Below are positions 8,337-16,465 of a DNA stretch of 53,145 bases, one piece after another. A program made the translations under genes and the position numbers. The stretch lies in the NCBI GenBank assembly GCA_964581605.1, contig CAZOPF010000032.1, positions 1-53,145 on the forward strand, in the 5' to 3' direction. The DNA is from CAADGU01 sp964581605 (GTDB taxonomy: Bacteria > Chloroflexota > Anaerolineae > Promineifilales > Promineifilaceae). The notes beneath the pieces were generated by a model, which was not told where the DNA came from, did not search any database, and saw only the letters and a program-made list of their open reading frames with translations. Every line of letters begins with the position of its first letter. Position 1 is the first letter of the stretch.

Positions 8337-10022
8337 ATGAATCGTATCTTAATCATAGGGCTAGATGGGGCTTCGCCACATCTGATTCAGAAATGGCAAA
8401 GTGATTTGCCTCATTTGTCATCGCTCATTGAACGGGGCAGTTTTGGCATCCTCAAAAGCTCTATCCCGCCGCGATCTATTCCGGCGTGGTACTGTTTCGC
8501 CACCGGCATGAATCCGGCTAAATTAGGCGTTTTTGGCTTTAGCCAGCGCCGGCCGGGCACCTATGATTATACCTTTGCCAATTTCACCTACTGCCAGGCG
8601 CCCCCCTTCTGGCAATGGCTCAATCAGCAGGGGATTCCCACCGCCATTATCCATTTGCCAGGCACCTACCCCCCTCGGCCGTTACACGGATTCATGGTTT
8701 CTGGCTGGCCTGGCCCACTGAACCGGGGCAACCTGACCTACACCTATCCTGAAAAATTAAGCCGGGAGATTGATGCGTTTCTGGGGCGGCCGTTTGAACT
8801 GGTTAGCCCCAAAAGCATCCGGCGTGACAACGACGCGGAAATGCTGGCCGAGCGGCTGCGCATCCTGCAAATGCATGGCGACGTAGCCCACCACCTGCTG
8901 ACTACTAAGGAATGGCAGGTGGGCGTTGTTGTCCTCAGCCCGTTAGACCGGGCCAGCCATCAGTTTTGGCGGCACATGGATGCCACTCACCCCCACCATG
9001 ATCCCGCTTTGGCCCCTCAACTGGGAAATGCTTTACAACAAATCTATGCTGCCCATGATGCGCAAGTCGGCCGTTTATTAACTCTGTTAACAGAAAATGA
9101 TTGGGTATTTGTGGTGTCAGATCATGGGTTTGGCCCTGTACACCGGACATTTTATCTAAACGAATGGCTCCGCCAGAACGGGTACCTGGTATTAAAAGAC
9201 AAAGGAAAATCAGGAGATGTAACTCTTGGTAAGCAGTTAGTGGGAAAATTAGCCACGCCTTTGTTTTGGCTTAATCAAGCCTCGCCTGGTTTCCGCAAGT
9301 TGATCGAGCCATTCAAAAAACGAACGCTATCAAACCTGGTGCGGAACTCTTATGTGCAAACAAAGGAACAGGGGTTAGTCAGAATCAATCACCTTCCCGT
9401 AGACTGGCAACTGACAAAGGCATATTGCCCAGATGAAAGCAGTTTGTATTTGAACCTTCACGGCCGTGATCCGCAGGGCATCGTATTTCCCGGTACAGAA
9501 GCTGACAATCTGCTGGCAAAAATTGAGTGGGAACTGAACCAGCTAAAAGAGCCCCAAACCAATCAACCATTGCCTGTGCATATTCATCGTAAAGAGTCAG
9601 TCTATCATGGCCGATTTCTGAATGAGGCACCGGAGATGATTGTTGATATGGACAATTATCAAACCGAAGTGATGGCCGAATTGGAGTACGGCCGCCTGAT
9701 AGACCATGAGCCTCTACGCAGTGGCAATCACACGCCCGATGGTGTTTTGATAGCGGCCGGGCCAGGAATCAATGCCCACCACCCTACAAACGCGAGTCTG
9801 ATGGACATAGCGCCCACCCTCTTACATATTCTTGATCTGCCCGTCCCCCCCACAATGGATGGGCAGGTCTGCCATGAGCTGTTTACCTCAAACTCTGACA
9901 TCAGCCAGAGAGCCATAAGATGGGATACGGCCGTCTACGAAACCACGCCCTCAGCAGATTTTACGCCAGAAGAGCAGGCCCAGGTTGAAAAGCAGCTACG
10001 CGATTTAGGATACTTAAATTGA
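8337..10022 (+). CDS. Alkaline-phosphatase-superfamily phosphodiesterase (paralogue 3)
   Basis: 561 residues from ATG 8337; an in-frame GTG at 8334 is possible, and AGGACA lies 9-14 bases upstream. It has the family metal motifs: D10 (GLDGA), PLDRASH, VSDHGFG near residue 260 and RSGNHTPDG near 465. Where paralogues 1 and 2 carry a threonine nucleophile (PPVT), this protein has PPRS, placing Ser47 at that position. Serine is the nucleophile of classical alkaline phosphatase, so activity is plausible, but specificity may differ. The C terminus ends LRDLGYLN. The TGA stop overlaps the TTG start of the next gene. Confidence 0.87.
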   Translation: MNRILIIGLDGASPHLIQKWQSDLPHLSSLIERGSFGILKSSIPPRSIPAWYCFATGMNPAKLGVFGFSQRRPGTYDYTFANFTYCQAPPFWQWLNQQGIPTAIIHLPGTYPPRPLHGFMVSGWPGPLNRGNLTYTYPEKLSREIDAFLGRPFELVSPKSIRRDNDAEMLAERLRILQMHGDVAHHLLTTKEWQVGVVVLSPLDRASHQFWRHMDATHPHHDPALAPQLGNALQQIYAAHDAQVGRLLTLLTENDWVFVVSDHGFGPVHRTFYLNEWLRQNGYLVLKDKGKSGDVTLGKQLVGKLATPLFWLNQASPGFRKLIEPFKKRTLSNLVRNSYVQTKEQGLVRINHLPVDWQLTKAYCPDESSLYLNLHGRDPQGIVFPGTEADNLLAKIEWELNQLKEPQTNQPLPVHIHRKESVYHGRFLNEAPEMIVDMDNYQTEVMAELEYGRLIDHEPLRSGNHTPDGVLIAAGPGINAHHPTNASLMDIAPTLLHILDLPVPPTMDGQVCHELFTSNSDISQRAIRWDTAVYETTPSADFTPEEQAQVEKQLRDLGYLN

Positions 10023-10984
10023 ACAGTTTAGCCGAAATTCAGGTCGTTTTTGTCATCGTCAACTATAACACCAGGGATTTATTGCAGGCCTGTTTATCTT
10101 CTATCATTGAAACCACCACTTTGGATTACCGAATCGTTGTGGTAGATAATAATTCCCAAGATGGCAGCTCTGAAATGGTCCAAAGCCAATTCCCAACGGT
10201 CAATCTCATTCAAAATCCAATCAATGTAGGCTTCCCTCAAGCGGTGAACCAGGGGTTAAGAGCCGAAACAGCACCATTTTATTTTGTTCTCAACAGCGAT
10301 ATTCAATTACTAGAAGGTACCACAACGACCCTCTATCACTATCTGTTACAAAATCCACAAACAGGTATTGCCGCCCCCGCACAAATGTTGCCCAATGATG
10401 AACTTTTGCTTTCAGTACATGCCTTCCCAAACCTGAGACGTGAATGGGCACGTAATCTGCTATTTACCGATGTTTGGAGTTACCGTCTGCGTGGTCAAAA
10501 AAACGCGAGAAAAATAACCGAACCCATTTCGGTAGATTGGGTCATGGGGGCCGCCCTGTTTGTGCGCAGAGAACTGATTGCCAGCACCGGGTATATGGAC
10601 GAAGCCATATTTATGTATGGCGAAGAATTGGATTGGTGCTACCGCGCACATCAAACAGGCTGGTTGGTTGATTTTGTACCTTCCGCCTTATTGATTCATC
10701 ACAAAAGTGCCAGCGCGGACAAAGCCTTTAACGTCTACCGCTACCAATATGTTGTGAAGTCAAACTACTACTTTTTTGCCCAACACTTTGGATTGTGGCA
10801 ATTACCTTTATTCGTATTGGCACAAGTTATTGGTTCTCTGCTTCGTACACTTATTTCTGGTTTATTGTGCTTATTGCGACATCACTCTTTTTGTCATCAG
10901 GCTCGGGAACACATTGCCGTGTTGCAGACCTCTTTTGACCCCAAACTCTACAAATGGATCAGAAAAGCGATAGCAGCCAAATAA
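10019..10984 (+). CDS. Glycosyltransferase family 2
   Basis: 321 residues of the inverting GT-A type (rhamnosyltransferase/WcaE-like). It begins VVFVIVNYNTRDLL, then VVVDNNSQDGS near 40, the DXD-type NSDIQ near 92, and the acceptor-side GEELDWCYRA near 200. Its C terminus is hydrophobic (about 260-300) and probably associates with the membrane. The start is TTG, overlapping the upstream TGA by four bases. Base composition is visibly more AT-rich than its neighbours, and the ACGGCCGT palindrome common in this window is absent from about 9.9 to 11.3 kb, suggesting later acquisition. It overlaps the next gene by 31 bases. Confidence 0.9.
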   Translation: MNSLAEIQVVFVIVNYNTRDLLQACLSSIIETTTLDYRIVVVDNNSQDGSSEMVQSQFPTVNLIQNPINVGFPQAVNQGLRAETAPFYFVLNSDIQLLEGTTTTLYHYLLQNPQTGIAAPAQMLPNDELLLSVHAFPNLRREWARNLLFTDVWSYRLRGQKNARKITEPISVDWVMGAALFVRRELIASTGYMDEAIFMYGEELDWCYRAHQTGWLVDFVPSALLIHHKSASADKAFNVYRYQYVVKSNYYFFAQHFGLWQLPLFVLAQVIGSLLRTLISGLLCLLRHHSFCHQAREHIAVLQTSFDPKLYKWIRKAIAAK

Positions 10985-12153
10985 TCCTCTTTGTAGATCA
11001 TGCGCCGGCTATCGGCGGGGCCGAACAGAGCCTGCTACTGCTGCTGCAATATCTGGATCGGGCGGAGTGGCGGCCGCATCTGGCCTGCACACCCGGGCAA
11101 TTGGCCGACCGCGCCATGCGGCTGGGGCTGCCATGCCATCTCACCAGCCTGCCACGCCTGCGCCGTTCACCCCGATTCGTGGTTGATTGGCAGCAACATG
11201 CACGCCAACTGGCAAAGCTGGCACGGCAAGTGGAGGCCAGGGTGATTTATGCCAATACAGTCCGGGCAGCGCTGTATGCTGCGCCGGCCGCACGGCTGGC
11301 ACGCCGGCCGTTCCTCTGGCATATGCGTGATTTCTGGCTGTCTGAAGATCAGCCACGACACCTTTGGGCAGACACGGCCGTCAAACGTCTCCTTTGTTCG
11401 TCTGCGGCCCAGGTCATCGCCAACTCCCATGCTGTGGCCCGCCACCTGCCTTGCCCAAACAAAACGGCCGTCGTGCATAACGGTATTGAAGTAGATAAAT
11501 TCGACCCGGAACTGGACGGCCGTCCCTTCCGCGCCCAGCACACCATCCCCCCACACGCTCCTTTGGTGGGCATGGTGGGGCGGCTGCGGCCGTGGAAAGG
11601 GCAGCTTTCATTTTTGCGGCTGGCTGCCCACATCTTCACACAGCAGCCACAAGCCCACTTTGTGATAGTGGGTGGAGCAAACTTTGCCATAGATGGCGAT
11701 GATTATCCCCGGCAGGTGCAGGCATTGGCAGAGGAACTGGGCATTACCGACCGGGTGATTTTTACCGGTATGTTGGATGATGTACGGCCGCCATTGGCAG
11801 CAATGGACGTTTTTGTGCATCCAGGCGAACCAGAGCCATTTGGCCTGGTCAATATCGAGGCCATGGCGATGGCCCGGCCAGTGGTGGCGTTTGGGCATGG
11901 CGCTTTGCCAGAAATTGTGCAGGATGGTATTACCGGCCTGCTTGCCCCACCCGGCGACATACCGGCAATGGCAGAAGCAGTCATTTCCCTGCTCCATGAT
12001 GCGGAAAAACGGCAAGAGATGGGTAATAACGGCCGTATCCGCGCCGAAACCCATTTCACCATCCAGCGCACTGCTCAAGAGGTATCGGGTATCATGTGTC
12101 AGGTGTCAGGTTGTGAAACATACGACACGCGACATAGGCCACCCCACACCTGA
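10954..12153 (+). CDS. Glycosyltransferase family 4
   Basis: 399 residues, GT4. The N terminus ILFVDHAPAIGGAEQSLL carries the glycine-rich loop; GMVGRLRPWKGQ is near 207 and the donor motif PEPFGLVNIEAMAMARP near 290-306. The last 20 or so residues (from about SGIMCQVSG) are encoded by a heptamer repeat and its inverted copy (12096-12156), which also supplies the TGA stop, so the native C terminus probably ended earlier. The start lies inside the upstream GT2 gene. Confidence 0.9.
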   Translation: MDQKSDSSQIILFVDHAPAIGGAEQSLLLLLQYLDRAEWRPHLACTPGQLADRAMRLGLPCHLTSLPRLRRSPRFVVDWQQHARQLAKLARQVEARVIYANTVRAALYAAPAARLARRPFLWHMRDFWLSEDQPRHLWADTAVKRLLCSSAAQVIANSHAVARHLPCPNKTAVVHNGIEVDKFDPELDGRPFRAQHTIPPHAPLVGMVGRLRPWKGQLSFLRLAAHIFTQQPQAHFVIVGGANFAIDGDDYPRQVQALAEELGITDRVIFTGMLDDVRPPLAAMDVFVHPGEPEPFGLVNIEAMAMARPVVAFGHGALPEIVQDGITGLLAPPGDIPAMAEAVISLLHDAEKRQEMGNNGRIRAETHFTIQRTAQEVSGIMCQVSGCETYDTRHRPPHT

Positions 12154-12156
12154 CAC
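12096..12156. repeat. Heptamer repeat with inverted copy at gene junction
   Basis: GTGTCAG occurs twice in tandem (12096-12109); the inverted partner ACACCTGACAC (12146-12156) pairs with GTGTCAGGTGT. The left copy lies in the 3' end of a GT4 gene and the right copy contains its TGA stop (12151-12153), just before the next gene starts at 12164. Confidence 0.7.
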
Positions 12157-12163
12157 AATAACA

Positions 12164-13327
<1,164 letters not shown>

Positions 13328-13482
13328 CCCGAACAAATGCCCCCAGGAGATCAGGCGATGCACAATCTCTCAATCTCAAAATTGGGGAGCTATTAGACGC
13401 TCCCAAAGGGTTACTTGCCCTCTCAGGGCATCCAAATTAGCCAGATAGTGGTAGCACTGACATAGGTGCTAAAAACGTCGGC

Positions 13483-13884
13483 CTATTGCACAGTCATCTG
13501 TTGCCCGGCCATGACCGCCACCAGATACCGGGGCACGGGCACAATCTGCGGCACAATGTCTTCACCATGATCGGCGTAGCGGTAGCTGAAGACGACGTCA
13601 CCATCCGGCAGCATGAAGGTAATCTCGTCATCAACGGCCGTCGCCATCACCTGATTTGGCATTGTAGACAGATAAAACGATCCTCCCACCGGAAGGGTAG
13701 CCAGAATCATCACCGTTGTCGTATAGAAGATCTCCCCTTACCCGGCTACCGGCCGTTCACCAATATCATCGCCAATGTGTACATGGAACTCCACAGGTGG
13801 TGGTGGTGGCGGCCGCCGCACAATAACAGGCAGATAGATGGTGGTGTGGCTTACCGGCGGTTCCTCATCATTGTCCATAATCAT
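13483..13884 (-). pseudogene. Decayed gene of unknown function (in-frame stop)
   Basis: On the minus strand one frame reads as protein-like sequence through this interval: an acidic start (MIMDNDEEPP), a proline run (RRPPPPPP), VEFHVHIGDDIGERPVAG, then a TAA at 13738-13740, then continuing protein-like sequence (ATLPVGGSFYLST, FMLPDGDVVFSYRYADHG) to a stop at 13483. The plus-strand frame opposite is histidine- and arginine-rich and looks like an antisense shadow. The upstream frame also meets a stop about 60 bases before the first ATG, so the 5' end is probably lost. No family is recognised. Downstream of it (13328-13482) nothing else is seen. Confidence 0.4.
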
Positions 13885-13946
13885 CACCGCCGCCGTAATG
13901 GGCGGCTGGAGGATGGCATTAACGGAATTTAACAGGGAAACGGATT

Positions 13947-13974
13947 ACGGGTCACGGCCTACGGCCTACGGCCG
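13947..13974. repeat. Heptamer array at uridine kinase stop
   Basis: Four 7-bp units, ACGGGTC, ACGGCCT, ACGGCCT, ACGGCCG, run 13947-13974. On the minus strand the array supplies the last codons and the TAG stop (13966-13968) of the uridine kinase gene, and its end merges with an ACGGCCGT palindrome. The same ACGGGTY unit is used in the array near 48714. Confidence 0.6.
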
Positions 13975-14598
13975 TTCCGCCAACAACGCCTGCAACCGCG
14001 ACACCACCATGGCAATGGCCACTTCATTCATCCCCCCATTTGGCAAAATTACATCGGCAAACCGTTTGCTTGGCTCCACAAATTTCAGGTGCATCGGCCG
14101 TACCGTCTCCAGGTATTGGGCGATCACCGAATCCAGTGAACGACCGCGCTCGTTCATGTCCCGCTGCAAACGGCGAATAAATCGCACATCCGCATCCGTA
14201 TCCACAAACAGCTTGATGTCCATCAACTCCCGGAGTTTGCGCCGCGTAAAAATCAAAATGCCGTCTACCAGGATAATCGGGCACGGCGATACCAGCACCG
14301 TCTCCTCCGTCCGCCGATGAAGGGTAAAGTCATACACCGGCACGGCTACCGACTCGCCGGCTAACAATTGCTTGATGTGCTGGACGAGCAGCCTGGTCTC
14401 CAGCGAATTGGGATGGTCATAATTGACCGCCGCCCGCTCGTCGAATGAAAGGTCGGGGCGGTCTTTGTAATAAGCGTCATGGGGCAAATAGGCGATCTGG
14501 GATTGGCCAACGGCCGTTAAAATCGTGCGCGCCACTGTCGTCTTGCCCGACGCCGTTCCCCCCGCCACCCCAAACACCACCGGCTTCTTTTTACTCAT
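13966..14598 (-). CDS. udk: Uridine kinase
   Basis: 210 residues, normal length for bacterial Udk, which phosphorylates uridine and cytidine with ATP or GTP in pyrimidine salvage. The P-loop is GGTASGKTT near residues 13-21; the substrate-binding stretch LPHDAYYKD follows at about 38, YDHPNS near 60, and FVDTDADVRFIRRLQRD near 131. It starts ATG at 14598 after GAGG-type sequence. It shares the minus strand with the tRNA-Thr upstream, which has its own terminator. The final Glu-Arg-Pro and stop are within a heptamer repeat. Confidence 0.95.
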   Translation of the reverse strand: MSKKKPVVFGVAGGTASGKTTVARTILTAVGQSQIAYLPHDAYYKDRPDLSFDERAAVNYDHPNSLETRLLVQHIKQLLAGESVAVPVYDFTLHRRTEETVLVSPCPIILVDGILIFTRRKLRELMDIKLFVDTDADVRFIRRLQRDMNERGRSLDSVIAQYLETVRPMHLKFVEPSKRFADVILPNGGMNEVAIAMVVSRLQALLAERP

Positions 14599-14623
14599 AT
14601 CCCTCTTCCTCCGTAATTTATTC

Positions 14624-14703
14624 TAACGCCGAGGCGCAGAGGCGCAGAGACAAAACTCGCGTTTCTTCGTGTCTTTTACGAAGCCCTTCGCGTTCTTCGC
14701 GGA
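14624..14703 (-). repeat. Dispersed mosaic repeat (GCGAAGAACGCGAAGGG family), copy 1
   Basis: Read on the minus strand this is GCGAAGAACGCGAAGGG, then a run with ACACGAAG, then CTCTGCGCCTCTGCG ending GTTAG. The same parts in the same order and orientation relative to one another appear at 37214-37320 (GCGAAGAACGCGAAGGG, ACACGAAG, CTCTGCGTCTCTGCG, GTTAG). It lies between the tRNA terminator and udk. Confidence 0.6.
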
Positions 14704-14705
14704 TC

Positions 14706-14733
14706 AAAAAAGGTCAGCACAACGCTGACCTTC
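14706..14733 (-). terminator. Rho-independent terminator of tRNA-Thr
   Basis: On the minus strand AAGGTCAGC, a five-base loop and GCTGACCTT form a perfect 9-bp stem, followed directly by a six-T run (A-run at 14706-14711 on plus). It sits 7 bases after the tRNA 3' end. Confidence 0.9.
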
Positions 14734-14739
14734 CTGCCA

Positions 14740-14812
14740 AGCCAGCTAAGGGAGTCGAACCCTTGACCTACGCATTACGAGTGCGTCGCTCTACCGACTG
14801 AGCTAAGCTGGC
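14740..14812 (-). tRNA. tRNA-Thr (anticodon CGU)
   Basis: On the minus strand the acceptor arms GCCAGCT and AGCTGGC pair perfectly. The D arm (GCTCAGTCGGTAGAGC), the anticodon stem ACGCA/TGCGT with loop CTCGTAA (anticodon CGT, reading ACG) and the T arm AGGGTTCGACTCCCT are all present. The 3' CCA is not encoded. A strong terminator follows. Confidence 0.97.
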
Positions 14813-14914
14813 GTTGCGGGCAGCATTATAACAGCCCCATCTGCCCCTGACAACTTGCCAGCCATGCCTCACCCGTGATAAAACAGCACCATCCTGACCT
14901 GGGAGAATGAGGCA

Positions 14915-15511
14915 ATGAATACAACCGAACCCACCCCACCCCACAATGCCATACCAGCCGACTTGCACCCCCAAACGGCCGCCCAAAAAGAGCAGCAACA
15001 ACGCATGGCCTGGCGCAATGAAGTAGAAAAAACAGCCAGAGAGGTTGGCCCAGAACGCATTAACCTGAATGGGGCAGATATGGCAAAAATGGATTTGAGC
15101 GGCATCAATTTGAGTGGCGCACGTATGAACGGCGCCAACTTAAAACAGGCCAATTTGAGCCGGGCACAGCTCGATGGCACCTCATTGGAACGCACCAAAA
15201 TGGTTGGGGCCAATCTAAATAAAGCCTCGCTGAAGAAAGCCAAACTCTTCATGGCCTCCTTCAAAGACGCCAACCTGGAAGAGGCCGATCTGACCGAAGC
15301 GTATTTAGGCAAGGCGAGTTTGCGCGGCGCAATTTTGAAGAACTGTGTCTTAGCCAAAGCGCGGCTGCATTTTACGGATTTGCGTGGGTGTGATTTGAGC
15401 GAAACTGTTTTAGCCGGAGCGGATTTGAAAGAAGCCCGCTACGATAAACAAACAAAATGGCCGCCAAATTTCATACGGCCGGAACTTGCAGGCGCCGTTC
15501 TGGTTAAGTAG
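14915..15511 (+). CDS. Pentapeptide-repeat protein
   Basis: 198 residues. From about residue 50 to 170 there is an almost unbroken run of A(D/N)LXX-type pentapeptides (for example INLSGARMNGANLKQANLSR), predicted to form a right-handed quadrilateral beta-helix. The C terminus (YDKQTKWPPNF) matches the usual cap. The first 45 residues are polar and proline-rich with a short helix. No signal peptide, so it is probably cytoplasmic. Partners are unknown; some family members bind DNA gyrase, but nothing here shows that. GGGAG and GAGG lie 8-20 bases before the ATG. Confidence 0.88.
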   Translation: MNTTEPTPPHNAIPADLHPQTAAQKEQQQRMAWRNEVEKTAREVGPERINLNGADMAKMDLSGINLSGARMNGANLKQANLSRAQLDGTSLERTKMVGANLNKASLKKAKLFMASFKDANLEEADLTEAYLGKASLRGAILKNCVLAKARLHFTDLRGCDLSETVLAGADLKEARYDKQTKWPPNFIRPELAGAVLVK

Positions 15512-15520
15512 GCGTGCCCA

Positions 15521-16357
15521 TCAGGGCGTGGCGCCAGTAGCAATTGGGTTCTCTGGGTGGCGACTCCATTCGCTCCATGACCCAACATACAAACGGCCGT
15601 ACCCCAATCCCGCCTGAGCCATTGCCAGCAGATTCACACAGGCACTCACGCCTGAGCCACAATAAAACACTGCTTCATGGGCCGGGGTGTCTCCCAAAAT
15701 AGCCTGCAATTTATTCTGTAACTGGTCGGCTGGCAGGTAACGGCCGTCCGCTCCCCAATTCTCCTCATAAAAATAGTTCACGGCGCCCGGAATATGGCCA
15801 GCCTTCGCATCAATTGGCTCTATTTCACCACGATACCGCGCCGGGCCACGGGAATCCACCAGAAGAGGGACGCCAGGTATATCTGCCATTTGCACCAACC
15901 AAGCAGACCGGGGTGTGCCGGTAAACACGGCCGCTGCCCTTTGTTCCGGCGCATCGCTCACCGGCCAAGCGGCCGCCTGCCAGCAGGGCCAGCCACCATC
16001 CAGCACGGCCGCTGCCTCATGCCCCATGTAGTGCAGCATCCACCACAACCGCGTCGCATACGAACCATTACTGGCGTCATACGCTACCACCTGCTTCCGT
16101 TCATCAATCCCCAACCGGCCAAACAAAGCGGCTATGGCCGCTGGGGTGGGCAATGGGTGACGGCCGTTATCCGTTACCGGCGGCCCACTCAGGTCTTCAT
16201 CCAGGTGCGTATACAACGCGCCCGGAAGATGGCTGCTTTCATATTGCCGCCGCCCCCAGCCCGTATCCGCCAGATCAAAACGACAATCCACAATCACCCA
16301 ATCAGGATCAGACAAATGGGGCAGTAGCCGCTCCGGAGGAATCAAATTAGTAAACAT
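15521..16357 (-). CDS. Thiosulfate/3-mercaptopyruvate sulfurtransferase (rhodanese)
   Basis: 278 residues with two tandem rhodanese domains. The catalytic cysteine is in YCGSGVSACVN near residue 240, close to the CGSGVTA loop of mercaptopyruvate sulfurtransferases (SseA-type) rather than the CRKGVTA of rhodaneses. The N-terminal domain contains HLPGALYTHLDEDLS and YDASNG. The C-terminal domain has DSRGPARYRGE and GHIPGAVN. It moves sulfane sulfur to thiol or cyanide acceptors. AAAGG precedes the ATG by about 6 bases. Confidence 0.93.
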   Translation of the reverse strand: MFTNLIPPERLLPHLSDPDWVIVDCRFDLADTGWGRRQYESSHLPGALYTHLDEDLSGPPVTDNGRHPLPTPAAIAALFGRLGIDERKQVVAYDASNGSYATRLWWMLHYMGHEAAAVLDGGWPCWQAAAWPVSDAPEQRAAAVFTGTPRSAWLVQMADIPGVPLLVDSRGPARYRGEIEPIDAKAGHIPGAVNYFYEENWGADGRYLPADQLQNKLQAILGDTPAHEAVFYCGSGVSACVNLLAMAQAGLGYGRLYVGSWSEWSRHPENPIATGATP

Positions 16358-16371
16358 GGATGCCTTTGTGG

Positions 16372-16465
16372 TAATTGGGTAATTGGGTAATTGGGTACTT
16401 GGGTAATTGAGTAATTGAGTAATCGGGTAATTGGGCTTTAATTACTCAATTGCTCAATTACAATT
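16372..16465. repeat. Octamer array (TAATTGGG) with inverted copies
   Basis: Eight units of TAATTGGG or close variants (TACTTGGG, TAATTGAG, TAATCGGG) run 16372-16435, followed by inverted TAATTACTCAATTGCTCAATTA. The TAA stop of the acyl-CoA ligase gene (16458-16460, minus) is formed at the far edge. The array fills the space between the rhodanese start and the ligase stop. Confidence 0.85.

Noticed and set aside
11777..12163. Upstream in-frame extension of the last GT4 gene (ATG 11777)
   Set aside because: This 129-codon part overlaps the preceding glycosyltransferase in another frame and has no GT-like sequence; the family homology starts at the ATG 12164.
13440..13482. TAGCAC/GTGCTA hairpin considered as a terminator
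   Set aside because: The run of A/T lies on the wrong side for either transcript direction to make a T-run after the stem.
13486..13932. Open plus-strand frame of 148 codons between the glycan operon and udk
   Set aside because: Its product is rich in His, Arg and Trp with no family signs, and the opposite frame reads like a real but decayed protein; it is an antisense shadow.
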